In this document: one piece after another, positions 53,817 to 61,904 of the stretch
Position numbering within the stretch: the first letter of the stretch is position 1
How the letters are laid out: each line of letters opens with the position of its first letter
DNA from: Puniceibacterium antarcticum
Lineage (GTDB): Bacteria; Pseudomonadota; Alphaproteobacteria; Rhodobacterales; Rhodobacteraceae
Reading direction: 5' to 3'
Assembly: GCF_002760615.1 (NCBI RefSeq)
Contig: NZ_AWWI01000186.1
Coordinates: forward strand, 23,793 to 87,792
Length of the DNA: 64,000 nt
Position numbers and translations under genes: made by a program
Notes under the pieces: generated by a model
The model's database searches: none
The model's input: the letters and a program-made list of their open reading frames with translations, nothing else
Told to the model about the DNA's origin: nothing

Positions 53817-54311
53817 ATGTTTTCAAAGTATACTTTCCTCCTCATCCCATTTCTGCTTACAGCCTGCGGCGGCACGCCTCCTTCGGCACCTCCGTTGAGC
53901 GCAGCCCAGATTAACTTGAAAAGCATGAGCCTCGCTGCTCAGCGATTTGACCAGTTCTGCATTGCTAGTATTGGCGGACCTCAGGATGGAGTTGATCTCG
54001 CGAACGCCTACTATAATGTGGAGGCGCTACCTAGTTTAGGTTCACTCAAGCTGAGCGGTAACATCTCAGGTGAGGATATCGGGATTCAGTATGACACTCA
54101 GAGAAGAGGTTGCATGGTGACGTCCTCGCAAGGGAAAGCTCCGAATGGAGACGACGAACTAAAATCCTTGGCAACAGCCTATGCCGCGCGAAATGGCGGC
54201 ACAATAGAAGGTGGCGGGATGTTTGTTTATACGGTGAAGACGCCAACCACTACGGCCGCATTCCAGTATGCCGACACCCCAGACGGGCTTTATTTCCAAG
54301 TCGAATACTAA
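53817..54311 (+). CDS. lipoprotein of unknown function
   Basis: A 164-aa protein starting MFSKYTFLLIPFLLTACGGT, a lipoprotein signal with lipobox LTAC. A Pro/Ser/Ala linker follows, then a compact domain with two cysteines (QFCIASIGG and RRGCMVTSS) that may pair. I recognise no family. Codon use is less GC-rich than in the core genes, consistent with acquired DNA. A perfect hairpin follows. Confidence 0.6.
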   Translation: MFSKYTFLLIPFLLTACGGTPPSAPPLSAAQINLKSMSLAAQRFDQFCIASIGGPQDGVDLANAYYNVEALPSLGSLKLSGNISGEDIGIQYDTQRRGCMVTSSQGKAPNGDDELKSLATAYAARNGGTIEGGGMFVYTVKTPTTTAAFQYADTPDGLYFQVEY

Positions 54312-54338
54312 AAATTGCGCTAGAAGGCGCTACCTGAG

Positions 54339-54371
54339 CGAGACTGCTGATGCAAAACATCAGCAGTCTCG
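54339..54371 (+). terminator. 14-bp perfect hairpin after the lipoprotein gene
   Basis: CGAGACTGCTGATG (54339-54352) pairs with CATCAGCAGTCTCG (54358-54371), loop CAAAA. No T-tract follows, so termination may be weak. Confidence 0.5.
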
Positions 54372-54581
54372 AAATTGCAATAACCGTTTTTAGAAGGCTG
54401 CCGAAAGCGGCCCTTGGCGCAGCCGCGGCGCAAGGGTCTTTGTACGCACAGCTGCCGCTTGCGCGAAACGCCGCAAGAGTTATTGACCGAGTGTTTTTGG
54501 TAACTACCGCCACGATGGTTGCAACCCACCCGCCCGGATTTTAGCGGCTGCAGCGAAACTTTTAACTTTTCTGGGCGCCGC

Positions 54582-54950
54582 TTAGTCCTTCGCAGCCATT
54601 GCCGACATAGGCGCCCTGCGCTTTTCCTGCGGTAGGTATGTTTCGAGAGCTTCGCGCACGTAGCGCTCGGCCAGGTTGTCGAGCACCCCGTCGCCTGGCA
54701 CGAGGGCGCAGATCGCATCGGGCACGGATCTTTGCACATGCGCGAGCGCGAGATCCTTGAGCACGCCTAGACCCACCTCAAGACCATGGCGCAAAGCCGC
54801 TTTGGCACCCGACAGCATCGCGGAATGCAGCGCCGCCGCGTGCTTTTCCTCAATCCTGATGCCGGTTGCCGCCTGAAACGCGCCCACCCCGCGATTGATC
54901 GCGAATGTCAGCAACGTCAGGGACCTTCCGGCTTGAATTGGGAACCAATC
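54582..54950 (-). pseudogene. holin-like phage protein, N-terminally truncated
   Basis: The frame LTLLTFAINRGVGAFQAATG, then HAAALHSAMLSGAKAALRHG and GVLDNLAERYVREALETYL matches the intact 120-aa holin-like protein at 62323-62685 over most of its length. Its membrane N-terminus is missing: the preceding codons run through the tRNA-Val scar, so no proper start exists. It looks like the end of an older prophage cut at the attachment site. Confidence 0.65.
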
Positions 54951-54981
54951 CAAATACAGATAAGCTAAGTCATTGAAATTA

Positions 54982-55027
54982 TGGTAGGTGATGACGGGCT
55001 CGAACCGCTGACATCTTCGGTGTAAAC
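54982..55027 (-). pseudogene. 3' fragment of tRNA-Val(UAC), attachment-site scar
   Basis: The minus strand from GTTTACACCGAAGATGTC to GGTTCGAGCCCGTCATCACC and TACCA is a tRNA-Val from the anticodon loop to CCA. The 5' half is absent. Confidence 0.8.
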
Positions 55028-55178
55028 AAACCGACCATTGCCCAAGGTACTGATAAGTTACTGACAGCATACTTTGTAAAAGGCGCATGTTCTCTGTTTG
55101 GCCAAGGTTTTCTGGTTCACTCAGGTTCACTGAACCACTGCACACTTCGCAAAAATGGAGGATAGCGCTGGCAGGAAC

Positions 55179-55230
55179 CACACCGTTGGTAAGGGTGAGG
55201 TCGGGAGTTCAATCCTCCTTCACAGCACCA
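55179..55230 (+). pseudogene. 3' fragment of tRNA-Thr(GGU), degenerate
   Basis: CCACACCGTTGGTAAGGGTG, then AGGTCGGGAGTTCAATCCTC to CACAGCACCA resembles tRNA-Thr from anticodon stem to CCA (loop TTGGTAA). The T stem has mismatches. The D arm and 5' strand are missing. It faces the tRNA-Val scar 150 bp away. Confidence 0.65.
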
Positions 55231-55360
55231 TCCAAACCCCTTATAAATATAGCTAAAAACTCAAATTTAGCCGTATTGGATTTTTGCATATGTGGCAGAA
55301 CGTGGCAAGAACACGCACCAGCTATTGGCACAAAACTGACACAAGGAATTCTGACCAAAA

Positions 55361-55543
55361 TCACGACTGCCGAATGATTCGCGCACCATGCTGCAGCGCG
55401 ACAGAATGTGCAGGCGCAAGGCTTTCCAGCTCAGCCTCATAAATCGGCAGCGCCAATGAGAAATTCTCGGCCGGGGTATCTTTGATGATCCGACCATTTT
55501 CGTCACGAATGACGACGCGATGATCGGCATGACCTTTTGACAC
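55361..55543 (-). CDS. small hypothetical protein (60 aa)
   Basis: GTG at 55543 is preceded by GAGGGG. The product is soluble and charged (SKGHADHRVVIRDENGRIIK, then FSLALPIYEAELESLAPAHS). I recognise no family. It begins the phage-like minus-strand gene run. Confidence 0.4.
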   Translation of the reverse strand: MSKGHADHRVVIRDENGRIIKDTPAENFSLALPIYEAELESLAPAHSVALQHGARIIRQS

Positions 55544-55592
55544 TTAGTAACCCCTCAAGTAACTCGAATGCGATGCACCTGCATTCTGGTCA

Positions 55593-55973
55593 CTATTGCT
55601 GCCATTGCGTAACGCGACCGTTTTCAGTGTAAATGTATTGACTTAAGCTGATCACGATCTGCTCGGTGTCACCGTAGATGCCACCTGACGAGTTGATTGA
55701 TTCATACGGGCCCCAAGAGCAAACAGCCACGTATGTTTTCATACCGGTCCGTATCGTTTCGGAAGAAATATCTTCAAGCTCCTGGTTAGTCAGGGCACCG
55801 CGCTTAACAAGCTCAGCCAAGTACGGAGAGTTGCCTTCGGCAGATGAGTGCAGCTGGCAAAGCTCCAAGTTATCCATGAGCGCTATCTGTTCAGGCGTTT
55901 TGACTTCGCATCCAGTAAGCACGAAAGATGCGACTGCCGTGATTGCCAAGTATCTTGTGTACGAAAATATCAA
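55593..55973 (-). CDS. putative lipoprotein (126 aa)
   Basis: A lipoprotein signal RYLAITAVASFVLTGCEVK is clear. The most likely start is TTG at 55973, preceded by AAAGGA; the frame is open 21 more codons to another TTG. The mature part has a cysteine in ELCQLHSSAEGNSP and one in VAVCSWGPYES. It contains short degraded-helix patterns but no family I recognise. Low GC and position suggest island cargo. Confidence 0.55.
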   Translation of the reverse strand: MIFSYTRYLAITAVASFVLTGCEVKTPEQIALMDNLELCQLHSSAEGNSPYLAELVKRGALTNQELEDISSETIRTGMKTYVAVCSWGPYESINSSGGIYGDTEQIVISLSQYIYTENGRVTQWQQ

Positions 55974-56081
55974 TCTAAATTCCTTTGCGAGTATGAAACA
56001 TAGCGCACCATCTTTGATAGGAGCTTGTATTGTCAATCTTCGCTTGCACTCGCAAAAATGCCAGCGCGGCCTAGCGCCCTG

Positions 56082-56159
56082 TCAGATACCCTTTTTATAC
56101 CAAGCGACCAATACGAAAATGACCACCGCGCCCAGCATACCACCCACAAATTCTTCCAT
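56082..56159 (-). CDS. 25-aa single-helix membrane peptide
   Basis: MEEFVGGMLGAVVIFVLVAW plus YKKGI: an acidic N-terminus, one membrane helix and a basic C-terminus. TAGGAG lies 7 nt before the ATG and contains the stop codon of the previous gene. Phage-type small membrane peptides look like this. Confidence 0.6.
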   Translation of the reverse strand: MEEFVGGMLGAVVIFVLVAWYKKGI

Positions 56160-56169
56160 CGCTTCGCTC

Positions 56170-56337
56170 CTAATCAGATTGTCCTACTGGTGTAGCCATA
56201 AACTCACGCGCCTTGTGCCAGCTATCCCAGAACACAGAGGCTGCGTTAGCGAACTGCTCTTTCGTCATGCCCTCACTGCTTCCGGCGCGAGCTGCCGCGA
56301 TCAGGTGATCAGCAACGTCTTTAGGTTCATCATCCAC
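56170..56337 (-). CDS. small hypothetical protein (55 aa)
   Basis: GTG at 56337 is preceded by AATAGGAGCGAGCC. The product is acidic-amphipathic (DDEPKDVADHLIAAARAG, then SVFWDSWHKAREFMATP). Its TAG stop is part of the TAGGAG ribosome site of the 25-aa peptide. No family recognised. Confidence 0.6.
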   Translation of the reverse strand: MDDEPKDVADHLIAAARAGSSEGMTKEQFANAASVFWDSWHKAREFMATPVGQSD

Positions 56338-56355
56338 CGGCTCGCTCCTATTGCG

Positions 56356-56523
56356 TCAGTGTTTAGGCTTTGGTGGCGCCACCGTGAGAGGAGCCGATGC
56401 AACCGGATAGATAGACCCCCGCGGGTCTATATTTTCGCGGGCATGGCGCTCACGAGCCTCACTGTCCAGCCGATCAAAATGGCGCAGCAATTCATCCAGA
56501 GCGCGGAGACGAACCTGCGTCAT
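56356..56523 (-). CDS. small hypothetical protein (55 aa)
   Basis: ATG at 56523 follows GCAGGGGGC. The N-terminal half is an amphipathic helix (TQVRLRALDELLRHFDRLDS), the C-terminal half is Pro-rich. No family recognised. It sits 18 bp before the next small gene. Confidence 0.55.
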   Translation of the reverse strand: MTQVRLRALDELLRHFDRLDSEARERHARENIDPRGSIYPVASAPLTVAPPKPKH

Positions 56524-56609
56524 GCCCCCTGCATATCCGCGCGGAGGATTTGAAACCGCATCCCTAAGATGCTACAAAGATTTTGCAAAACTCATCAGCC
56601 TCGCCTCCT

Positions 56610-57212
56610 TTACTGGACTTCGCGTCCTTCCGCTCCGCCACCAAAGATCTGCCCTTGCGGCGAAGGTGGAAAAACGATCCCCTCAAAGTACGACGCCAAA
56701 ATTCTGAGCGCTTCATCATACCGCTTCGCCGCCAAATCTTTGGAGGGTAGTTCACTCAAACCGATCCAAACTGTGCATGACATCATTCTTATTTTCACTC
56801 GCGACAGATCAATAGGCGAAACTTTCCATTCGAAGTATTGCAAGCCCGAAACCCTTGCCTTCACAAGTTTCTTCTCAAAGCCCTTCTGAAGCATCTCGTA
56901 ATTCTCAAAGTGCGCCAAAGTAGGAAAGTTAAAGGCGAACTCGACGTAACCTCCAACTGCGAAACGGCTGCCTCCTTGATCACTTACAGCTTTTTCACAT
57001 CCAATTGAAAAGAAGGGGCTGTCTCGTGAAGCAAAAAATCGAAGCAGCCGCTGCAACCCTGGCAAATCTCTTGCCTCCACTATCTCAGTTACACGATCAG
57101 GGTTATCTTTAAGGTCCACAAATCCGTAACCTAATGAATCCGATCTAAAATCCGGCCCATACGGAACGGGCTTCACTCGTTCATCTTGCGTTATATAGTT
57201 TTTAACTTTCAA
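56610..57212 (-). CDS. hypothetical protein (200 aa) in the recombinase-led block
   Basis: The frame opens at 57266, but a TTG at 57212 with GGAG eight bases before it is the better start (KVKNYITQDERVKPVPYGPD). The protein is mixed alpha/beta and soluble, with the notable segments DLPGLQRLLRFFASRDSPFF and GGYVEFAFNFPTLAHFENYE. Two cysteines are present. No family recognised. It follows the HNH-like gene by about 60 bp. Confidence 0.6.
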   Translation of the reverse strand: MKVKNYITQDERVKPVPYGPDFRSDSLGYGFVDLKDNPDRVTEIVEARDLPGLQRLLRFFASRDSPFFSIGCEKAVSDQGGSRFAVGGYVEFAFNFPTLAHFENYEMLQKGFEKKLVKARVSGLQYFEWKVSPIDLSRVKIRMMSCTVWIGLSELPSKDLAAKRYDEALRILASYFEGIVFPPSPQGQIFGGGAEGREVQ

Positions 57213-57272
57213 TTGACTAACTCCAAATAAACCATTCCCCAACGATGCTAGGATAATGGTTGTCAATATCCC

Positions 57273-58019
57273 TTAGAATTTCCACGCTGGCTTCCAGTCG
57301 TACCAGCTATCTGGGTTTCTATCAGTCTTATCGCCCGTGCTTTTGAGTTCGACATAGTCTTTGGTCTTATGCAGCCATAAAAAATCAAAGCGACGATCGC
57401 CGTAAGATGTGTCGATTATCATACCTCGCGGGCGATAGTGCCCAAACGTTAAAGGGCTGTCGGGCTTCCCTAGAACAATCCAGAATTTTGCACCGCACAT
57501 ATAAATTTTTGCGGCCAAGATAACGCCGGTCTTTTCGTCGACAAACGTCTCAATTTCTAATCCCTTCGCAAAGATTAAAGGTTCGTCCGACGTATATGGA
57601 AAATATAGCCCCCACCCGTCGTGACGATCAACGTCAGTGAGAAATTCCTTCCAAGTTTCAGGAATATTCCGTTTTGCATCCATTGCTAATCCAATAAGTA
57701 GCTTGACGCACCACTTTTCAAGATTATGTCCACCAAATTGCGCCCGATGTGGAACAGAAAGTGGCGCCTTATCAATCATGTGGATTCTCTTAAAAAAACA
57801 CCCGGCAATAGTATCCAAATGGGATAGGCTAGAATTACGTTTCACACATAAATTCTTTCTTGTTATTGAGCCAATACCAAACCTTCCTAATTCCATCTTC
57901 TTTTGCCACGACATACCACCGATCATAATAGATCGGCCATCGGCGATCTGCTCAAGAATACTTTGCGAAATAAAGTGTTCGCGTGAAATTTTTCCACGAC
58001 ACTCTCCATAGCCCGACAA
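57273..58019 (-). CDS. HNH-like (treble-clef) protein of unknown function
   Basis: A 248-aa frame. The N-terminus carries GYGECRGKISREHFISQSIL and, 30 residues on, KNLCVKRNSSLSHLDTIAG: a cysteine, the E-H pair, then C-x3-N, which resembles degenerate HNH zinc-finger nucleases. The C-terminal half (FGHYRPRGMIIDTSYGDRRF) is unlike known nucleases. The annotated start is TTG at 58019; an in-frame stretch reaches an ATC at 58034 that is closer to AGGAG and would add another cysteine (ECILSG). Nuclease activity is a guess. Confidence 0.65.
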   Translation of the reverse strand: MSGYGECRGKISREHFISQSILEQIADGRSIMIGGMSWQKKMELGRFGIGSITRKNLCVKRNSSLSHLDTIAGCFFKRIHMIDKAPLSVPHRAQFGGHNLEKWCVKLLIGLAMDAKRNIPETWKEFLTDVDRHDGWGLYFPYTSDEPLIFAKGLEIETFVDEKTGVILAAKIYMCGAKFWIVLGKPDSPLTFGHYRPRGMIIDTSYGDRRFDFLWLHKTKDYVELKSTGDKTDRNPDSWYDWKPAWKF

Positions 58020-58111
58020 GATGCACTCACTCAGAGATCTACTCCTAGTCTAAGTCTTGTTCATTCTGGGCCTTACCTTTCGACGAAACTGTCGATCGAG
58101 ATCAACCACTC

Positions 58112-58315
58112 CTATCTGGATTGCCCATCCGCAATCTTTGCGAGCAAAAGAATAGCAAACCCGACCGCCATGGCTACGGGCCCCTCCTTTAGCGTACGCG
58201 GGACAGAATAGTCAGGCTGCGGGCCATGCTGCAGCATCACAACAAAGGCAAAAGCTACTGAGATCACCCCGAGAGCGATTGCACCCCAACCAAAAATACG
58301 GGCTAGTCTTATCAT
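58112..58315 (-). CDS. 67-aa two-helix membrane protein
   Basis: MIRLARIFGWGAIALGVISV and VAMAVGFAILLLAKIAD are two membrane helices joined by a polar loop (HGPQPDYSVPRTL). The stop of the previous gene is the TAG of TAGGAG, which serves as its ribosome site. Holin-like in shape, no family recognised. Confidence 0.65.
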   Translation of the reverse strand: MIRLARIFGWGAIALGVISVAFAFVVMLQHGPQPDYSVPRTLKEGPVAMAVGFAILLLAKIADGQSR

Positions 58316-58327
58316 TTTTAAAAACTC

Positions 58328-58588
58328 CTATTTTATTTTTTTGAAAAGTAGAATTGCCCCACTACGGTCTTTGTAAACCGTTGCACGCCCAATCCAATTA
58401 CGCTTTACAAACTCACTGTAGCCTTTGGCCTGAAATGCACTCACGTTTTCCGGCCTTGACCATCGAGCTGTTTCAGGAGGCAGCAGACCAGCCACAAACG
58501 AGGAATCGATCACCAAAATGCGCCGTTTCCAAATTTTCTCGGCTATCTTGCCAAGCAACCCGAGAAAACCAAAAGATGGTTCAGCCAT
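58328..58588 (-). CDS. hypothetical protein (86 aa)
   Basis: A basic protein with a hydrophobic N-terminal patch (FGFLGLLGKIAEKIWKRRIL) and a compact C-terminal part (IGRATVYKDRSGAILLFKKI). ATAGGAGTGAAGC precedes the ATG, using the stop of the upstream gene. No family recognised. Confidence 0.6.
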   Translation of the reverse strand: MAEPSFGFLGLLGKIAEKIWKRRILVIDSSFVAGLLPPETARWSRPENVSAFQAKGYSEFVKRNWIGRATVYKDRSGAILLFKKIK

Positions 58589-58597
58589 GCTTCACTC

Positions 58598-59077
58598 CTA
58601 TTTGGATCGCTCTTCAGTAGCCTCAAATCGCCTCATAAGTTCTTTCATCAACGATTTAACTTTGTGCGCCTCATCCTGTGCATATCGAATTTTACCGCTA
58701 TCTAGGAAAGCTTTTTCATGCATAATTTCGCGCCTTAGGCCCCTGAAATACTCGAGATTGGCCCGTAGATCAGCGTCCAGAAAACCGAGGAGTTCGAGCT
58801 TTGCCTCATAATCCTTGCGATCAATGTCCTTTGCCACTCTCTTTCCAAATCGCTCCGAAATAGTGAGATGGAGCTTGGCCTCTAACCACATGCCCGAAAA
58901 AGCGATATACACTAGCGCAAATTTAAAAGACCGATTGGTCGGATCAAGAGCGAATATCCAGCCCCCCCCATCTGGTCGCCGACGACGGATCGCCTTAAAC
59001 GCCTCCTCCATGCTTTCAAACGCCTCTTCCGCGATTTGCTGATAGATATCTACATTCGTAATAATGGATGCTGCCAC
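58598..59077 (-). CDS. HEPN-like helical protein (159 aa)
   Basis: An all-helical soluble protein. A long central helix pair ends in the segment YFRGLRREIMHEKAFLDSGK, which contains R-x4-H (RREIMH), the catalytic motif of HEPN ribonucleases. The N-terminal half has FKFALVYIAFSGMWLEAKLH. HEPN domains are common in toxins and phage-defence proteins, but the motif is short and this could be chance. The start is GTG at 59077 after ATAGGAG. It directly follows the serine recombinase gene. Confidence 0.6.
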   Translation of the reverse strand: MAASIITNVDIYQQIAEEAFESMEEAFKAIRRRRPDGGGWIFALDPTNRSFKFALVYIAFSGMWLEAKLHLTISERFGKRVAKDIDRKDYEAKLELLGFLDADLRANLEYFRGLRREIMHEKAFLDSGKIRYAQDEAHKVKSLMKELMRRFEATEERSK

Positions 59078-59101
59078 CAGCTGTCCGTCTCCTATCTGGA
59101 T

Positions 59102-59743
59102 TCACTCACCGTGCACATCAGGCGCACGGCTCTCAGCATCCCAATCCTTCTGCCAGGCATAGTAAGCCGCGCGGCTGATGGTGGGCCCTTCAATCTTCTG
59201 CATAGCCTTCCAGACGGTGTTGCCGCGCTCTCCCTGGGCAAATAGTTCGATAGCGGCAGCAACCCGATCCTCCGTCATCGCCTTTGGCCTGCCTCCGACC
59301 TCACCGCGCTCCTTTGCGCGATCGATAGCAGCTTTTGTGCGCTCGCGGATCAGATCCCGTTCGAGTTCAGCAAAGACCGCCAGAAGGTGGATCATAGCCT
59401 TACCCATAGGCCCTGTCGTGTCGACACGCTCTGTCAGGCTGACAAAAGCAATGCCCCGCTCCGATAGCAGCTTGAGTGTGCCGAGGATGCCGCCAAGCGT
59501 GCGGCCGAGCCGGTCGAGCTTCCAAACGACGAACTCCCCACCATCATGCTGGCAGGCCCGAAGCGCGCGCATGAAAGCGGGTCGCGTCATGGACCCGCCA
59601 CTCGCGCGATCGACATAGATCAGGGCCGGGTCGACACCATAGTTCTTCAAGGCTTGTATTTGCATGTCGGGGTTTTGTTCGGACGTCGAAACGCGGGCGT
59701 AACCGATCTTGGTCCCGGGCCGGTTTTCAGATTCAGACGTCAT
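59102..59743 (-). CDS. serine site-specific recombinase (resolvase/invertase family)
   Basis: A 213-aa recombinase. The catalytic serine is in IGYARVSTSEQNPDMQIQAL, with the helper arginines in VWKLDRLGRTLGGIL and ERDLIRERTKAAIDRAKERG; the C-terminal HTH is shortened (VAAAIELFAQG). It belongs to the Tn3-resolvase/DNA-invertase group. I start it at 59743 (MTSESENRPG). It heads a minus-strand run of at least six genes with spacings of 9-92 bp and may mobilise or invert the block. Confidence 0.88.
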   Translation of the reverse strand: MTSESENRPGTKIGYARVSTSEQNPDMQIQALKNYGVDPALIYVDRASGGSMTRPAFMRALRACQHDGGEFVVWKLDRLGRTLGGILGTLKLLSERGIAFVSLTERVDTTGPMGKAMIHLLAVFAELERDLIRERTKAAIDRAKERGEVGGRPKAMTEDRVAAAIELFAQGERGNTVWKAMQKIEGPTISRAAYYAWQKDWDAESRAPDVHGE

Positions 59744-59857
59744 GTTCTTATGCGATCCCGCCAATGTTGCTGGATCAATATGGACTGAGTATCTGGACAG
59801 GACAAGCCAGACTGCGTATTGTCTTGAAACCTAGTCCAACTAATCTCGGTGGCCACT

Positions 59858-60214
59858 ATGACCGGAATTGAAAGCATCGCTGCAGAACGTCAACGCCAGA
59901 TCAAGGCGGAAGGCTGGACCGCAGCACACGACGACAGCCACGGTTGCGGCGCTATTGCGCTTGCCGCAGCGTCCTACGCGATGCACTTGGTTCGATCGAG
60001 GGAAAGTCGCGAAAAATAGTACAAAAATGCGACTTGGCTAAAGGTCTGGCCATGGTCGCGTGACTGGTGGAAACCCACGGACCCGCGCCGCGATCTGGTC
60101 AAGGCCGGGGCACTGACCACCGCCGAGATCGATCACCTCGACCGCGCTGAAAATGCGCGCATCAACGCTGAGGGCTGGCAAGACGCACCTAGCCGTATCC
60201 CCGATTGCGAATAA
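59858..60214 (+). pseudogene. conserved phage protein interrupted by one in-frame TAG
   Basis: A 118-codon frame starts MTGIESIAAERQRQIKAEGW and ends DPRRDLVKAGALTTAEIDHL to PSRIPDC. Together the halves match a small conserved phage protein family. A single TAG at 60017-60019 (codon 54) interrupts it without any frameshift. Either a nonsense mutation or stop-codon readthrough explains this. An insertion sequence begins 74 bp downstream. Confidence 0.6.
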
Positions 60215-60287
60215 TCCAACTAACCCCCTCGCGGCAATCCATTAAACGGCAATGTTAGGATTTTGGGCCAATGAAAATCGTATGAAG

Positions 60288-61138
60288 GCTGCTAAGGACT
60301 GTTGACGCTTGAGGATTCCCAAATCAGCTGCTGAGTGTTTCAAGGTTTCCAAATGGGAGGTAGCCTTGATCCGCATGACATTGACCGACACGCAATGGGC
60401 GATCATCGCCCCACACTGCCTTGGCCGGGACTGTGACCCGGGTCGCACCGGGCCTGACCCTCGGCTGTTCGTGGAAGCGGTGCTGTGGATAGCTCGAACC
60501 GGGTGTCCGTGGCGTGACCTGCCGGAGCAGTTCGGCAAGTGGAATTCGGTCTTCAAGCGCTTCCGCAGGTGGGTGAAAGCAGATGCATTCCCTCGCATGT
60601 TCACAGTGTTAGCTGAAGGCGTCGACTTCGAATACGCCATGATCGACGGCAGCATAGTCAAGGTCCACCGCCACGGACAGGGCGCAAAAGGGGGTCTCAG
60701 GCCCAGGCCATCGGGCGCTCTCGCGGCGGGATAACGACCAAGTGCATGGCCTTGAGCGATGCGCTCGGCAACCTCATCGACTTCCGCCTGCTGCCCGGGC
60801 AGGCCCACGATCTGCGCGGCACAGCGGCATTGATCGAAGGGTTGGCCTGCGACCAGTTCCTTGCCGACCGCGCCTTCGATGCAAACTGGGTGCGCGAGGC
60901 CCTGGCTGGCGCGGGGATCGAGGCGGTCATCCCGCCAAAATCCAACCGCCGATTTCCGCCAGAGTTTGACCGCGACACTTACAAGTGGCAGCACCTGATC
61001 GAGAACTTCTTCGGAAAGCTCAAGGAATACAGGGGGATCGCCATGCGCTGCTGTAAAACCGACGAAAGCTGCAGCGCTTTCATCGCCGTCGCCGCGACCG
61101 TCATTCGCCTACGATGAACGTCAACAGGCCTTAGCAAG
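60288..61138 (+). mobile_element. IS5-family insertion sequence (IS427 group)
   Basis: Inverted ends GCTAAGG(A/C)CTGTTGACG lie at 60291-60307 and, inverted, at 61119-61135, giving an element of about 850 bp. The transposase is split into two frames as in the IS427 group. Target duplication could not be determined with certainty. Confidence 0.8.
60375..61117 (+). CDS. IS427-group transposase, two frames joined by -1 frameshift
   Basis: The first frame (60375-60734) begins [20 protein letters not shown] and has [20 protein letters not shown] with the first catalytic Asp. The second frame (to 61117) continues as [16 protein letters not shown] and [20 protein letters not shown], then [14 protein letters not shown] with the second Asp and [20 protein letters not shown] with the Glu (DDE). 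The frames overlap at the slippery stretch GCAAAAGGGGG (60684-60694), typical for programmed -1 shifting in this group. The copy looks intact. Confidence 0.85.
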
Positions 61139-61201
61139 CTCTGCAGTGCAGCCGCGGCTTAGATGTAGGCTCGGACACACAGGCGCAGGCATCCGAGGAA
61201 C

Positions 61202-61642
61202 CTAGTCTGCATCAGCTTGCTTCCCTAAAATATCCAGAATGCGTTCAAGCCGTTGGTCCTGAGCATTGTTCACTTCTCTCTGAGCATTGATGGAGTCGAT
61301 GACAGCGCCCATGGACCCAACACCGCTATCGAAACGGCCACTTCCAAATGAAAGAAGAGCGATCACGGAGCCGATTCCAGCGAGCAAGAGGAGGGCATTC
61401 TGCCACCAAGTAACCGGGTTCATTGCGTCAAGCTTTGCAATAACCTCCGCAAATCTGGCGTCATTTTGCGCTTTCACAGCATCCACGCTTCGGTCAAGGT
61501 AATTCTTTGTTTCCGAATCCACCTCTGATCCCCCTCCGTTACCGCCACCAAATTTGCTGCCCACGAACCGGGAAGAATCCGTATCGTGCTGCCTGCCATC
61601 CATTCTAAAAACGTTCGGCCGAACGCGCGAGGCCTCAGACAT
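61202..61642 (-). CDS. phage-type membrane protein of unknown function (146 aa)
   Basis: A charged N-terminal 50 residues with a Gly-rich stretch, then a helical segment (NYLDRSVDAVKAQNDARFAE), one membrane helix (WWQNALLLLAGIGSVIALLS), and a short C-terminal coiled coil (NAQDQRLERILDILGKQ). Such architecture is common near phage lysis genes. It overlaps the upstream gene by 8 nt. No named family. Confidence 0.6.
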   Translation of the reverse strand: MSEASRVRPNVFRMDGRQHDTDSSRFVGSKFGGGNGGGSEVDSETKNYLDRSVDAVKAQNDARFAEVIAKLDAMNPVTWWQNALLLLAGIGSVIALLSFGSGRFDSGVGSMGAVIDSINAQREVNNAQDQRLERILDILGKQADAD

Positions 61643-61904
61643 TGCCTTCCTTCCAACCCTTCAGATCTAGCATGCCATTCACTACAAGAGCTCCATCGCC
61701 ACCATGCGCAATCAGCTGCATCATTTGGACAGTATTCATAGCGCTCCCCTCGAAGACAAACTCGCATTCTGAAATGGTTACGTCTGTCAGCTCGGGCGGG
61801 CGCCCTCCCTTGAAAACAAGCGTGCAATTTTCGAATGTTAAATTCTCGAACTTTTTGTAGTCGAGTTCGACGACCTCGCTCTTGATGACTTTCTGCTCGG
61901 CCAT
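61635..61904 (-). CDS. hypothetical beta-rich protein (89 aa)
   Basis: MAEQKVIKSEVVELDYKKFE, then short strand repeats (FENCTLVFKGG, ISECEFVFEGS) reminiscent of pentapeptide or beta-solenoid coils. Its stop lies within the start of the next gene, so they are co-translated. No family recognised. Confidence 0.6.
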   Translation of the reverse strand: MAEQKVIKSEVVELDYKKFENLTFENCTLVFKGGRPPELTDVTISECEFVFEGSAMNTVQMMQLIAHGGDGALVVNGMLDLKGWKEGNV

